64,000 nucleotides of DNA from CAVPLM01 sp963713545. Lineage in GTDB: Bacteria; Actinomycetota; Thermoleophilia; RBG-16-64-13. The translations under genes and the position numbers were made by a program. The notes under the pieces were generated by a model that was given only the letters and a program-made list of their open reading frames with translations, ran no database searches and had not been told where the DNA came from. The stretch spans positions 62,001 to 126,000 of the forward strand of contig CAVQME010000001.1 of the NCBI GenBank assembly GCA_963713545.1, written 5' to 3'. Position 1 is the stretch's first letter. Every line of letters starts with the position of its first letter. Below, piece after piece: positions 56,252-64,000 of the stretch.

Positions 56252-58236
56252 GAGGGCCTCCTGTCATATATGCGGCCTGCGATGACCTCAGGGAGAAGTT
56301 CCACCAGATCACCGGCGAGAACGCCCTGGGGATCCGTCTCCGCCCCCAGTCTACCTGCTTCGGCGTGTATCCACCCTCCGGTATATGCGGCCTCGAAGGG
56401 CTCCAACCCCTTGGACAGCAGCGCTCCGATGACCCCCGAAAGCACGTCGCCGGTACCGGCTGAGGCGAGCTGGGGAGGTCCTTGCGCTATCACGCGCGTC
56501 TGTCCCGATGGAGCCGCGACCACTGTAGAGGACCCCTTTAGGAGCACCACTTGTCCGGTTTCTTCAGCCGCGCGCCGGGCCGCCGTCAACGCCGAGCCAG
56601 AGAGTTCCGCGACCGACGCGCCGAGCAAAGCGGCCAACTCTCCCACATGCGGGGTGAGCACGAGCCCGGCGCGGTCCTCTAGAGCTGCCGCCGCGCCTGC
56701 GAACGCGAACAGCCCGTCCGCATCGAGCACAGCGGGCACCGTGCTCTCGAGTATCACCCGCTTCACCGCGAGCAGCGTAGCGGGGTCGCGGCCCAGTCCA
56801 GGGCCAGCCACCAGCGCACCAAGACGCTCGTCGGCAAGGGCGGTCAGCACCGGGTCGGCATCGACCAGGCAGTCGCCCGGTCCGATCTCCTGGAGCACGG
56901 CTTCGACCAAACGACTCCGCACTCCGGCAGCGGCACCGGAGTTCATCAGCAGGCGGACGTAACCCGCCCCAGTCCGGTAGGCGGCCCGCGCGGCCAGCCA
57001 GGCCGCGCCCGGGTAGGCGGTCGACCCCGCCAGAACCGCCACGAAGCCGGCGCGATACTTGTGGTCGTCGGTCCGGCGGCCGGGAATGTTCACGTCGCCG
57101 GCCGTGACTACCCACAGGTCGGGCTCCGGTTCGAGAAATGAGGGAAGCCCGATGTCCCACACCAGCACCTCCCCGGCGGCCTCCGACCCGGGCGGGCACA
57201 CGAGGCCGCTCTTCGCCGCGTGAAAGGTGATGGTGACGTCGGCCGCCACAGTGTCGGCGGCCACGCCGCCCGTGGTGGCGTCCACGCCCGAAGGTACGTC
57301 CACAGCCAGCACCGGGACCCCACAAGCACGCATGGTGTTGATCCGGCGGGCCCACTCGGCGAGCCGGTCTCTCAACTCCCCTTTCGCCCCGGTCCCAAGG
57401 AGGCAGTCGACCACCAGGTCGGTCTCGTCCCAGAGATAGTCGGGTACCGATCCCACCCTCAGATTCACCCCCGCCTTCTCGGCCGCTCGCAAGTTGAGCG
57501 CGGCATCCGAGCTGAGCTCCGTGACCGCGTTCGCGGCGACGACGCAGGCCACTGGATGCCCGGCCAGGTGTAACTGCCGGGCCGCCGCCAGACCGTCACC
57601 GCCGTTGTTGCCGGAGCCGCAGACAAAGAGCGTGTGATGATCGGGATATCGGGATTGGATGCAAGCGCTCACTCCCAGGGCAGCGCGCTCCATGAGCACC
57701 GGACCCGGGATCCCGATGTCCTCGATGGTCGCCCGGTCGAGCTCGCGCACCTGGGCCGGAGTGAACACCGCCGGCCGCTCCGACAGAGGGTGGATGGCGG
57801 TCAGTCCCCTACCCCTATCGTCGTCTGAAAGATCGTCGTCCAGATACCCCATGTCCGTTCCTCCCGAAAGACACGTGGCCACCACGACACACGCCCCGGC
57901 GAGCGAGTCCACGTGCGAGAGCGATACCTGCAGGCTATCCACTCCTCGAGACCTGGCGAGTTCGGCGGTACGGCCGGTCAAGGTCACGCCGGGCCGGGGG
58001 CTCCCGCTGATCTCGATCTCCTGCCAGGACAGCACTCCGCTCCCCAGCAGTTTACCAACCGCTTCCTTGGCCGCGAAACGGCCGGCGAAGTGCAGTGCCG
58101 GTCTCCCCCGGCTACGGCAGTAGTCGATCTCCGCCGGGGTGAAGAGACGCTGCTCGAGACCAGGATGGCGAGCGAGCGCGCCCTCCAGACGATCGACCTC
58201 CACCAGATCGAAGCCACATCCGCCCCGGGTCTCCAC
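56239..58236 (-). CDS. AcpS-Nnr fusion: holo-ACP synthase plus bifunctional NAD(P)H-hydrate epimerase/dehydratase
   Basis: Residues about 7-120 are AcpS: GFDLVEVDRLEGAL (Mg-binding Asp), FTPAEIDYC and FAGRFAAKEAVGKLLG. After a short acidic linker, residues about 157-365 are the YjeF N-terminal epimerase (CGSGNNGGDGLAAARQL, DCLLGTGAKG, AVDVPSGVDATTG), and about 385-655 the ADP-dependent dehydratase (AGPGLGRD, LDADGLFAF, TPHVGELAALLG, SAGTGDVLSGVIGALL). GTG 58236 has GGAGG 4 nt upstream. AcpS activates acyl carrier protein; Nnr repairs hydrated NAD(P)H. acpS and nnr are neighbours in many actinobacteria; here they form one frame of 665 residues. Confidence 0.93.
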   Translation of the reverse strand: METRGGCGFDLVEVDRLEGALARHPGLEQRLFTPAEIDYCRSRGRPALHFAGRFAAKEAVGKLLGSGVLSWQEIEISGSPRPGVTLTGRTAELARSRGVDSLQVSLSHVDSLAGACVVVATCLSGGTDMGYLDDDLSDDDRGRGLTAIHPLSERPAVFTPAQVRELDRATIEDIGIPGPVLMERAALGVSACIQSRYPDHHTLFVCGSGNNGGDGLAAARQLHLAGHPVACVVAANAVTELSSDAALNLRAAEKAGVNLRVGSVPDYLWDETDLVVDCLLGTGAKGELRDRLAEWARRINTMRACGVPVLAVDVPSGVDATTGGVAADTVAADVTITFHAAKSGLVCPPGSEAAGEVLVWDIGLPSFLEPEPDLWVVTAGDVNIPGRRTDDHKYRAGFVAVLAGSTAYPGAAWLAARAAYRTGAGYVRLLMNSGAAAGVRSRLVEAVLQEIGPGDCLVDADPVLTALADERLGALVAGPGLGRDPATLLAVKRVILESTVPAVLDADGLFAFAGAAAALEDRAGLVLTPHVGELAALLGASVAELSGSALTAARRAAEETGQVVLLKGSSTVVAAPSGQTRVIAQGPPQLASAGTGDVLSGVIGALLSKGLEPFEAAYTGGWIHAEAGRLGAETDPQGVLAGDLVELLPEVIAGRIYDRRPSWTS

Positions 58237-58262
58237 GCCACCTCCGCCCTCGCGGCCCCGCG

Positions 58263-60095
58263 CTACTCGACCGTGACGGTCTTCGCGAGGTTCCGCGGTT
58301 GATCGACCTTTTCTCCCTTGTTCTTGGCCACGTAGTAGGCGAACAGCTGTAGCGGGACAACCGCAAGAAGGGGGGACAGCATCTCGTCGGTGCGAGGGAC
58401 GTAGAAGACCTCGTCGGCCATCTCGCAAAGGGTCTCGTTCCCTGCCGAGGCTACGGCGATGATCCGGGCGCCGCGAGCCTTCACCTCCTGAACGTTGGAG
58501 ATGAGCTTGTCGTAGACGAAGCTATCGGTGGCAACGACCAGGATCGGCGAACCTTCCTCAAGGAGCGCGATGGGACCATGTTTCATCTCACCGGCCGCGT
58601 AGGCATCGGTGGGTATGTAGGAGATCTCCTTGAGCTTCAGCGCTCCCTCGAGGGCGACAGGCAGACTTACATTCCTCCCCAGGCACATGAAGAAGCGGCT
58701 GAGGGCGTAATCACGGGCCACGGTGTCGACGCGCTCGGCCGCCCCATCATCGAGGTAGTCACCAAGCAGACGGGGAATGTGACGCATCTCCTCCGTGTAG
58801 GCACGCACCTGCTCCCGGGTAAGATGACCCCGGGTTTCGGCGAGGTGCAGGGCCAGAAGGAGCATCGCTAAGACCTGTGTCAAGAACGTCTTGGTCGCAG
58901 CTACTCCGATCTCCAGCCCGGCCCGTGTGAACAGGACCCCATCCGCTTCCCGGGTGGCCTGGGAGCCGACGATGTTCGTCACGGCCAGAACGTGTGCACC
59001 CGCGTGGCGGGCGAGGCGCATGGCCGCGAGGGTGTCGGCCGTCTCGCCCGACTGGCTGATGGCGATGCAGAGGCAATCGGGGCCGATGACCGGATCCCGG
59101 TACCGGAACTCCGAGGCCACCTCCACCTCCACAGGCACGCGCGCCCAACGTTCCAAAGCGTACTTGCCCACCAGGCCGGCGTGGTAGGAGGTGCCGCAGG
59201 CCACGATGATCACTTGTCTGAGGCTCTTGATCGAGTCGGGGGTGAGGGCCAGACCGTCCAGGACCACCTGACCGTCTTGTCCGATGCGCTCGGCCAGGGT
59301 GTCCGCAAGAGCGACCGGCTGTTCATGGATCTCTTTGAGCATGAACGTCTCGTAGCCGCTCTTCTCCGCCGCTTCCTCGTCCCAGTCGACCGTCTCAGCC
59401 GCGCGCTCGATCGGGCCGCCATCCAGATCGAACAGCCTGACAGAGTCTCTTCTGACCACTACCACGTCGCCGTCTTCGGGGAAGACGACCGACCTGGTCT
59501 CTGCCAGAAATGCCGGTATGGCGGAGGCCAGGTAATTCTCACCTTCACCGAGCCCCACCACGAGCGGAGTCTCCTTGCGGATGCCCACGATCACGTCGGG
59601 CTCGTCGACAGCGATGGCACAAACAGTGAAATGGCCCTCCATCTGCCTGTACGCCGCCGCCACCGCTTCCTGAAGAGAACCCTGGTAGGCCCGCTCGATC
59701 AGATGTGCCGCCACCTCGGCGTCCGTGTCTGAGGTGAACTCGTGACCCTCGGCCTGCAACTCCGACCTCAGGAACAAGTAGTTCTCCACGATGCCGTTCA
59801 GCACGATGGCGAAACGACCGCCGCAGTCGGTATGCGGGTGCGCGTTCTCGGTGGAGGGCCGGCCGTGCGTCGCCCAGCGGGTATGGGCAAGACCCAGGGT
59901 CCCCACTTCGCCCATCCGGTCGAGGATGGCCTCCAGGTTGTCCAGGTTGCCTACGGAGTGCAGAAGCTCGAACCGGCCGTCGCTTATGACCGAGATGCCG
60001 GCGGAATCGTAGCCGCGATATTCGAGCTTCCGCAGCCCGCGGAAGAGGATGTCACGGCACGGCCGCTCGCCCGCATAGCCGACGATGCCACACAT
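58263..60095 (-). CDS. glmS: Glutamine-fructose-6-phosphate aminotransferase (isomerizing)
   Basis: The 610-residue protein starts MCGIVGYAGERPCRDILFRGL, with Cys2 (Cys1 after Met removal) as the glutaminase nucleophile. Two SIS domains (CGTSYHAGLVGKYALE, CIAISQSGETADTLAAM) follow, then C-terminal AKTVTVE. It makes glucosamine-6-phosphate for peptidoglycan. AAGGAGGT lies just upstream. I saw no glmS ribozyme in the 29-nt gap before it. Confidence 0.97.
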   Translation of the reverse strand: MCGIVGYAGERPCRDILFRGLRKLEYRGYDSAGISVISDGRFELLHSVGNLDNLEAILDRMGEVGTLGLAHTRWATHGRPSTENAHPHTDCGGRFAIVLNGIVENYLFLRSELQAEGHEFTSDTDAEVAAHLIERAYQGSLQEAVAAAYRQMEGHFTVCAIAVDEPDVIVGIRKETPLVVGLGEGENYLASAIPAFLAETRSVVFPEDGDVVVVRRDSVRLFDLDGGPIERAAETVDWDEEAAEKSGYETFMLKEIHEQPVALADTLAERIGQDGQVVLDGLALTPDSIKSLRQVIIVACGTSYHAGLVGKYALERWARVPVEVEVASEFRYRDPVIGPDCLCIAISQSGETADTLAAMRLARHAGAHVLAVTNIVGSQATREADGVLFTRAGLEIGVAATKTFLTQVLAMLLLALHLAETRGHLTREQVRAYTEEMRHIPRLLGDYLDDGAAERVDTVARDYALSRFFMCLGRNVSLPVALEGALKLKEISYIPTDAYAAGEMKHGPIALLEEGSPILVVATDSFVYDKLISNVQEVKARGARIIAVASAGNETLCEMADEVFYVPRTDEMLSPLLAVVPLQLFAYYVAKNKGEKVDQPRNLAKTVTVE

Positions 60096-60124
60096 CAGTA
60101 AGAGACCTCCTTGTCGCGGCTCTC

Positions 60125-61123
60125 CTAGAGGAGCTCGAGCTCCACATAGGGAGAGGTCCAGGCAGCCACCAGAGCCTCGTAGGCCGGGATCATCTCCAGG
60201 GTCTGCCCCACGGAAACCCCCGTAAGATCGACGCCGGCCTCCACTACCAAGTAATCGGCGGAACGCCCGATCTCCTTCACGCCCGGCTCTAGGAAATTCA
60301 CCCTGCCCGAGGCCAGATCCTGCCTGCCGATGCCCAGCACCAGCCGTCGTGCTCCGCCTTCAGGAGCCGGCCTAGTATACTCCTCGAGCACTTCGGCCCG
60401 CAGCACGCAGGCGTCGGTCCGGCAGCCGGGAAGAGGCTGGTAGTAGAGGGCGTCCTGGCCCAGCAGAAGGGCCTCCCCGCAGCGCAGTTCGGTCACTTGC
60501 GGTGGTAGGGTTTCTCCCTGCGCCAGCAGCCAGAGCACGCTGGAATTGCCTCCGGACACACGGGGTGTGACCAGGCCGGCCGCGCGCAGTGCGATCGCAG
60601 CCCGGGCGATCGCCGCCACCGACTCCCCTATGCCGCCGGGCTCCCCGCGGAAGCACGCGTAGTTGGTGGAGATACCGACCAGATCCAGGCGCGGGTCGGC
60701 GGCGATGGCCGCGGCCAAGTCCGCCAAGAGCTCCAGAGGGGTGCCTTCCCTCTCGTCTCCGGTCTCCACCTGCACCATCACGCGGCGCGGCCCTTTCGAC
60801 GCGGCAAGAGCAGCCACCGCTTCCGCCCCCGCCCACGAGGACACATACGTGATGTCACCCGGCTCGAACGGTTCGGCCAGCGAAGGCAGATGGATGCGAT
60901 GCAGCTCGACACCGGGCAGTGCACCCCGCAGTCGCTGCAGGTTCGGGTCGCGGGTGTCGGCGAGAGCCGAGGCGCCCCCTTCCAGCATGGCCTTCGCCAC
61001 CCGGGGCTCCCCAAGGCAGCCCTTGGTCACGCCCACCAGGTCCAGGCCATGTCTTCGCAGCATGGTCGAGACAGCCTCGGCGTTCCTGCCGACGGCCTCG
61101 GTGTCCACACGTAGCTCGGTCAT
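60125..61123 (-). CDS. Alanine/ornithine racemase-family PLP enzyme
   Basis: The 332-residue fold-III PLP protein has the PLP lysine in LVGVTKGCLGEPRVAKAMLEGGA (about 34) and SGGNSSVLWLLAQG and ELRCGEALLLGQD, as in the YhfX/ornithine-racemase group. It is not a canonical Alr. It may racemise an amino acid other than alanine; the substrate is undetermined. It precedes glmS by 29 nt. Confidence 0.85.
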   Translation of the reverse strand: MTELRVDTEAVGRNAEAVSTMLRRHGLDLVGVTKGCLGEPRVAKAMLEGGASALADTRDPNLQRLRGALPGVELHRIHLPSLAEPFEPGDITYVSSWAGAEAVAALAASKGPRRVMVQVETGDEREGTPLELLADLAAAIAADPRLDLVGISTNYACFRGEPGGIGESVAAIARAAIALRAAGLVTPRVSGGNSSVLWLLAQGETLPPQVTELRCGEALLLGQDALYYQPLPGCRTDACVLRAEVLEEYTRPAPEGGARRLVLGIGRQDLASGRVNFLEPGVKEIGRSADYLVVEAGVDLTGVSVGQTLEMIPAYEALVAAWTSPYVELELL

Positions 61124-61176
61124 CCCCGTTCTGCTCGCTTCCCTCCCCGCGAAGGCGAGGCAGCTTGGTCGGCAAC

Positions 61177-61208
61177 AAAAGAGGCGAGGGAGATTTCTCC
61201 CTCGCCTC
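61177..61208 (-). terminator. Intrinsic terminator of rplM-rpsI
   Basis: A perfect 12-bp GC-rich stem (GAGGCGAGGGAG, 61181-61192, with 61197-61208; 4-nt loop) is followed on the minus strand by TTTTG. It lies 25 nt past the rpsI stop. Confidence 0.88.
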
Positions 61209-61232
61209 GTGATCCCCTGGTAGTCGAAACGA

Positions 61233-61625
61233 CTAGCGCTTGGAGAACTGCGGGCGCTTGCGGGCCTTCTTCAGACCAGCTTTCTTGCGCTCCACCATCC
61301 GGGCGTCGCGAGAAAGATGTCCGGCCCGCTTGACATCGGTCTTCAGCGAGGGGTCCGCCTCCACCAGAGCGCGGGCGACACCGTGCTTGAGAGCCCCCGC
61401 CTGGCCGGATTTGCCCCCGCCGTGGATGTGAGCGATCACATCGTACCTGGACTCGGTGCCGGTCTCGACGAGAGGCGAGCGCACCATGAGCGTCAACGTC
61501 TGTCGGTTGAAATAGTCTTTGACGTCCTTGCCGTTGACGGTGATGCTCCCTGTGCCCGGCATGAGACGCACGCGGGCGACCGAGGTCTTCCTCTTGCCCG
61601 TCGCCGAGTAGACTACTGCTGCCAT
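61233..61625 (-). CDS. rpsI: 30S ribosomal protein S9
   Basis: The 130-residue protein reads YSATGKRKTSVARVRLMPGTGSITVNGK, with C-terminal ARKRPQFSKR, the universal S9 tail that contacts P-site tRNA. It overlaps rplM by 13 nt. Confidence 0.97.
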   Translation of the reverse strand: MAAVVYSATGKRKTSVARVRLMPGTGSITVNGKDVKDYFNRQTLTLMVRSPLVETGTESRYDVIAHIHGGGKSGQAGALKHGVARALVEADPSLKTDVKRAGHLSRDARMVERKKAGLKKARKRPQFSKR

Positions 61626-62047
61626 GGTAACTCCTCCGGCTTCTGGGCCACGTGCGGATGCTCCGGCCCAGCGTATATCTTGAGCTTTCCTAGCTGTTTG
61701 GCGGCGAGCCTGTTCTTGGGCAGCATGCCTTTGACGGCCTTCCGCAGGACTTCGTTAGGCCGCCGCTCGAGCATCTGACCCAAGGTACGGCTCTTAAGGC
61801 CACCGGGATAACCCGAGTGCCGGTAATAGATCTTGCCCGTGAGCTTGTTGCCGGTCACCGCGATCTTCTGGGCGTTGACAACGACCACAAAGTCGCCGGT
61901 ATCGACATGAGGCGTGTACTGGGGTTTGTTCTTGCCCCGCAGCACGACAGCGATCTCCGACGCCAGTCTACCGAGATTCTTGCCCTCGGCGTCGACCACC
62001 CACCACTTGCGTGGGACTTCGCCGGGTTTCGCTGAATAGGTCTTCAC
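61613..62047 (-). CDS. rplM: 50S ribosomal protein L13
   Basis: The 144-residue protein reads KTYSAKPGEVPRKWWVVDAEGKNLGRLAS, with HSGYPGGLKSRTLGQMLERRPNEVLRKAVKGMLPKN, matching L13. The GTG start has GGAGG 4 nt upstream. First gene of the rplM-rpsI operon. Confidence 0.97.
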   Translation of the reverse strand: MKTYSAKPGEVPRKWWVVDAEGKNLGRLASEIAVVLRGKNKPQYTPHVDTGDFVVVVNAQKIAVTGNKLTGKIYYRHSGYPGGLKSRTLGQMLERRPNEVLRKAVKGMLPKNRLAAKQLGKLKIYAGPEHPHVAQKPEELPWQQ

Positions 62048-62073
62048 ACTGCCTCCTTAGAATGCGACGGGAG

Positions 62074-62103
62074 ATAATAATGGAGAGAGGCAGGTGGTGT
62101 CAA
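62074..62103 (-). promoter_or_regulatory. Promoter of rplM-rpsI
   Basis: Consensus -35 TTGACA (62098-62103) and -10 TATTAT (62074-62079) are separated by 18 nt. The -35 overlaps the stop codon of the upstream tetR gene. The leader is about 20 nt and contains the Shine-Dalgarno. Confidence 0.78.
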
Positions 62104-62753
62104 GCGCGCAAGGGGCTGGGGACCGCTCCAACCGCCGGTTCGCGCATGGGTGGCGCCGCGAAGCTCGCGAATATGACATCGAGCCAGTGCACGACTATGT
62201 CCGGATCGAAGAACGGGGCGAAGCCCATCTGGTGAGCCACATCCCCGGCGAAAGCCCAGCCGGTGATGAGCCACGACACCTGCGCGGGGTCCACGTACTC
62301 GGGGATCCTCCCCTCCTTCTTGCCGTCCTCGACCACACGGGTGAACTGCTGCAGAGAGGCCAGGTGCTTCTCGGCTAGCACATCGGCCAGACCCTCGCTC
62401 CGGGCTCCGGCGATGAATTCCAGCAGAAGGTGGGCGTGGTGGCGTTCACCCTGGGCCGCCCAGAGCTCCAAATGATGATCGCACATCTCCCGGAGCCGAG
62501 CGAACGAGTTCTCGTCGGTACGCGTCTCTCGGGAAGCGTAGATCTTCTCGTAGACCATGTCGAGAGCGGCCAGGAGTATGGCTTTTCTGCTTTCGAAGTG
62601 AGTGTAGAGAGAAGCTTGCCGGATGCCTGCGCCATCGGCGATGCGGGACATGGTCGCTCCGCGCAGACCGTACGTGCCGATCAGGTCGAGGGTGACCTCG
62701 ACGATCTGCCGCTTCCGCGCTTCAGCGGTCATCCTATGCCGCTCAGCAGCCAC
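62100..62753 (-). CDS. TetR/AcrR-family regulator divergent from the molybdoenzyme
   Basis: The 217-residue protein has an N-terminal helix-turn-helix, RGATMSRIADGAGIRQASLYTHFESRKAILL, and a helical C-terminal ligand domain (TetR_C type). GTG 62753 has AAGGAAG 6 nt upstream. Its divergent position makes it the likely local regulator of the transhydroxylase-like gene, with an aromatic ligand possible. That is inference. Confidence 0.9.
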   Translation of the reverse strand: MAAERHRMTAEARKRQIVEVTLDLIGTYGLRGATMSRIADGAGIRQASLYTHFESRKAILLAALDMVYEKIYASRETRTDENSFARLREMCDHHLELWAAQGERHHAHLLLEFIAGARSEGLADVLAEKHLASLQQFTRVVEDGKKEGRIPEYVDPAQVSWLITGWAFAGDVAHQMGFAPFFDPDIVVHWLDVIFASFAAPPMREPAVGAVPSPLRA

Positions 62754-62829
62754 TCTTCACTTCCTTTTCAGTATTCGTTTTCCGTAGTCGCACGCGGGCT
62801 TGCAGGTGTGCTCGCGCGCGCGCCTATGC

Positions 62830-62858
62830 TTGACAACCTAGAGTACAGCAGGTAGTTT
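62830..62858 (+). promoter_or_regulatory. Promoter of the transhydroxylase-like gene
   Basis: Perfect -35 TTGACA (62830-62835) and a weak -10 TAGTTT (62853-62858) are 17 nt apart. The weak -10 lies inside the first copy of a direct repeat, consistent with a regulated promoter. The leader would be about 105 nt. Confidence 0.6.
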
Positions 62859-62895
62859 ATCGCAAGCAACAACCGGTCGTACGGTAGTTTACGCA
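62851..62895. repeat. Direct repeat at the molybdoenzyme promoter
   Basis: GGTAGTTTATCGCA (62851-62864) and GGTAGTTTACGCA (62883-62895) differ by one deleted T. Their starts are 32 bp apart, about three helical turns, so two proteins would bind the same DNA face. The first copy covers the predicted -10. Confidence 0.6.
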
Positions 62896-62926
62896 CGGAT
62901 ACCTCTGGGGCCGCCTCGATCCGTGC
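62893..62926. other. Inverted repeat in the molybdoenzyme leader
   Basis: Perfect 8-bp arms GCACGGAT (62893-62900) and ATCCGTGC (62919-62926) with an 18-nt spacer lie in the predicted leader. It could be an RNA hairpin or a second operator. Confidence 0.5.
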
Positions 62927-62969
62927 CAGACATACAAGACTGAGTGACAGAAGGGACCAGGACTCAGGA

Positions 62970-64000
62970 ATGGCTAAGACTCGTCGACTCACCAATCTCA
63001 CCACCGGCGGACCCGTGCACGTAGACGTTCGGGACGGCAAGATAGTCCGTATCTTCCCTCTCGAACTCGACAAGAGCGACGGGCCTTCGTGGACCATCCA
63101 GGCCAGGGGCCGGTCGTTCACCCCGCCCCGCAAGACCACCCTCTCTCCCTGGACGGTGGCTCACAAGTCCACCATCTACTCCCCCAAGCGCATCCTCACG
63201 CCGCTCAAGCGGGTCGATTTCGACCCCAAGGCCGAGCGCAACATCCACAAGCGGGGCGAGTCCGGCTACGAGCCCATAAGCTGGGACGAAGCCCTGGACA
63301 TGGTCGCGGAGGAGATGATCCGCCTCAAGCGGGAGTTCGGCCCCGCCGCCATGATGACATGCCCCTCCTCGCACCACTTGTGGGGGAACGTGGGATATCG
63401 GTTCAGCGCATATAACCGCTTCATGAACCTGTGGGGCATGACGTTCGTCGAGCATAACCCCGACAGTTGGGAGGGTTGGCAGTGGGGCGGCGATCACATG
63501 TGGGGCTTCAGCTCCCGCCTGGGGATCCCCGAGCAGTATGACCTCCTGGAAGATGCCCTCAAGAACGTAGAGATGATGGTGTTCTGGTCATCCGACCCGG
63601 AGACTACCGGTGGAGTCTACGCTGCGCACGAGAGCACGTCGCGACGCCAGTGGCTGAAAGAGCTGGGCGTCAAGATGGTGTTTATCGATCCTTATTTCAA
63701 CCACACCGCCGGATTGGTCGGAGACAAGTGGTTCGCTCCGCGCATGGGGACCGATCCCGCCTTGGGCCTCGCCATCGCCTTCGTCTGGCTCACCGAGGAC
63801 CTCTACGACAAGGAGTACGTCGCTTCCCGTACTCACGGTTTCGACGAATGGAAGCGCTATGTTCTGGGGGAGAGCGATGGCGTGCCCAAGACGCCTGAGT
63901 GGGCAGAGCGGGAGACGCTCATACCCTCCCGGGAGATCCGTGCCCTTGCTCGCGAGTGGGGTTCGAAGAAGACCATGCTCGCTGCCGGCGGCATGGGAGG
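62970..64000 (+). CDS. Molybdopterin oxidoreductase, pyrogallol-phloroglucinol transhydroxylase large-subunit-like (3' end cut by window)
   Basis: The first 343 residues of a DMSO-reductase-family protein are present. It has RLTNLTTGGPVHVDVRDGKIVRI, then GRSFTPPRKTTLSPW, SSHHLWGNVGYR (133-144), EHNPDSWEGWQWGG (161-174), WSSDPETTGGVYAAHES and a C-terminal AAGGMGG at the window edge. There is no N-terminal 4Fe-4S Cys motif and no Tat signal, so it is cytoplasmic and of the transhydroxylase type. As I recall the Pelobacter acidigallici enzyme, Ser175 binds Mo with Asp174 and His144 nearby; here Ser166, Asp165 and His135 sit at a constant offset of 9. Relatives include gut catechol dehydroxylases. 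The Fe-S small subunit is expected downstream. Confidence 0.88.
   Translation, partial: MAKTRRLTNLTTGGPVHVDVRDGKIVRIFPLELDKSDGPSWTIQARGRSFTPPRKTTLSPWTVAHKSTIYSPKRILTPLKRVDFDPKAERNIHKRGESGYEPISWDEALDMVAEEMIRLKREFGPAAMMTCPSSHHLWGNVGYRFSAYNRFMNLWGMTFVEHNPDSWEGWQWGGDHMWGFSSRLGIPEQYDLLEDALKNVEMMVFWSSDPETTGGVYAAHESTSRRQWLKELGVKMVFIDPYFNHTAGLVGDKWFAPRMGTDPALGLAIAFVWLTEDLYDKEYVASRTHGFDEWKRYVLGESDGVPKTPEWAERETLIPSREIRALAREWGSKKTMLAAGGMG

Noticed and set aside
60096..60124. glmS ribozyme or other riboswitch before glmS
   Set aside because: Only 29 bases separate the genes, and they hold just the Shine-Dalgarno. There is no room for the structure.

Overview
The window is GC-rich chromosomal DNA from a bacterium, most likely a deep-branching, anaerobic member of the Actinomycetota (Coriobacteriia- or Thermoleophilia-like). 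This is inferred from frequent GTG and TTG starts, very short promoter-to-start distances in front of some genes, and the housekeeping gene order: rpmE-thyX-prfA-prmC-glyA-comEB-atp-murA, prfB-ftsE-ftsX-ctpA, and phoH-pgpH-ybeY-dgkA-recO. I saw no tRNA, rRNA, CRISPR array, insertion sequence or prophage. No gene-free stretch exceeds about 220 bases.

Left end (1-12.9 kb, mixed strands). An incomplete multidomain redox gene joins a 2Fe-2S ferredoxin, a GltD-like flavoprotein, 4Fe-4S domains and a pyruvate:ferredoxin-oxidoreductase beta-type TPP domain. It ends at a bidirectional terminator. A TetR-MMPL efflux operon with a palindromic operator follows. Then come an Eis-type acetyltransferase, a methyltransferase, an ArfB ribosome-rescue factor, glycerate 2-kinase, a CoA-binding protein, a HAD phosphatase and guaB, which carries a one-base frameshift.

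Centre (12.9-62.7 kb, all minus strand). In transcription order the blocks are: rplM-rpsI; racemase-glmS-acpS/nnr-CBS-cca; rpmE-thyX-yqhQ-prfA-prmC/tsaC-glyA-comEB; a complete F1Fo ATP synthase operon followed by murA, two LytR-CpsA-Psr proteins, a degenerate PNP-like protein, ahcY, mtnA, a sugar nucleotidyltransferase, comF, hpf and secA; prfB (with its programmed frameshift)-ftsE-ftsX-ctpA-rsmE; a BrnT/BrnA toxin-antitoxin pair; and HIT-yqeY-phoH-pgpH-ybeY-dgkA/PAP2-cdd-like/GNAT-deoC-recO. Gene fusion is a recurring theme: PrmC-TsaC, AcpS-Nnr, DgkA-PAP2, cytidine-deaminase-like-GNAT and LCP-DUF4367.

Right end (62.1-64.0 kb). A TetR regulator is divergent from a molybdopterin enzyme that runs off the window. 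The enzyme closely resembles the large subunit of pyrogallol-phloroglucinol transhydroxylase and its relatives, the catechol dehydroxylases. With the oxidoreductase fusion at the left end it points to anaerobic metabolism, possibly of polyphenols. The intergenic region between regulator and enzyme holds a promoter, a direct repeat and a hairpin.
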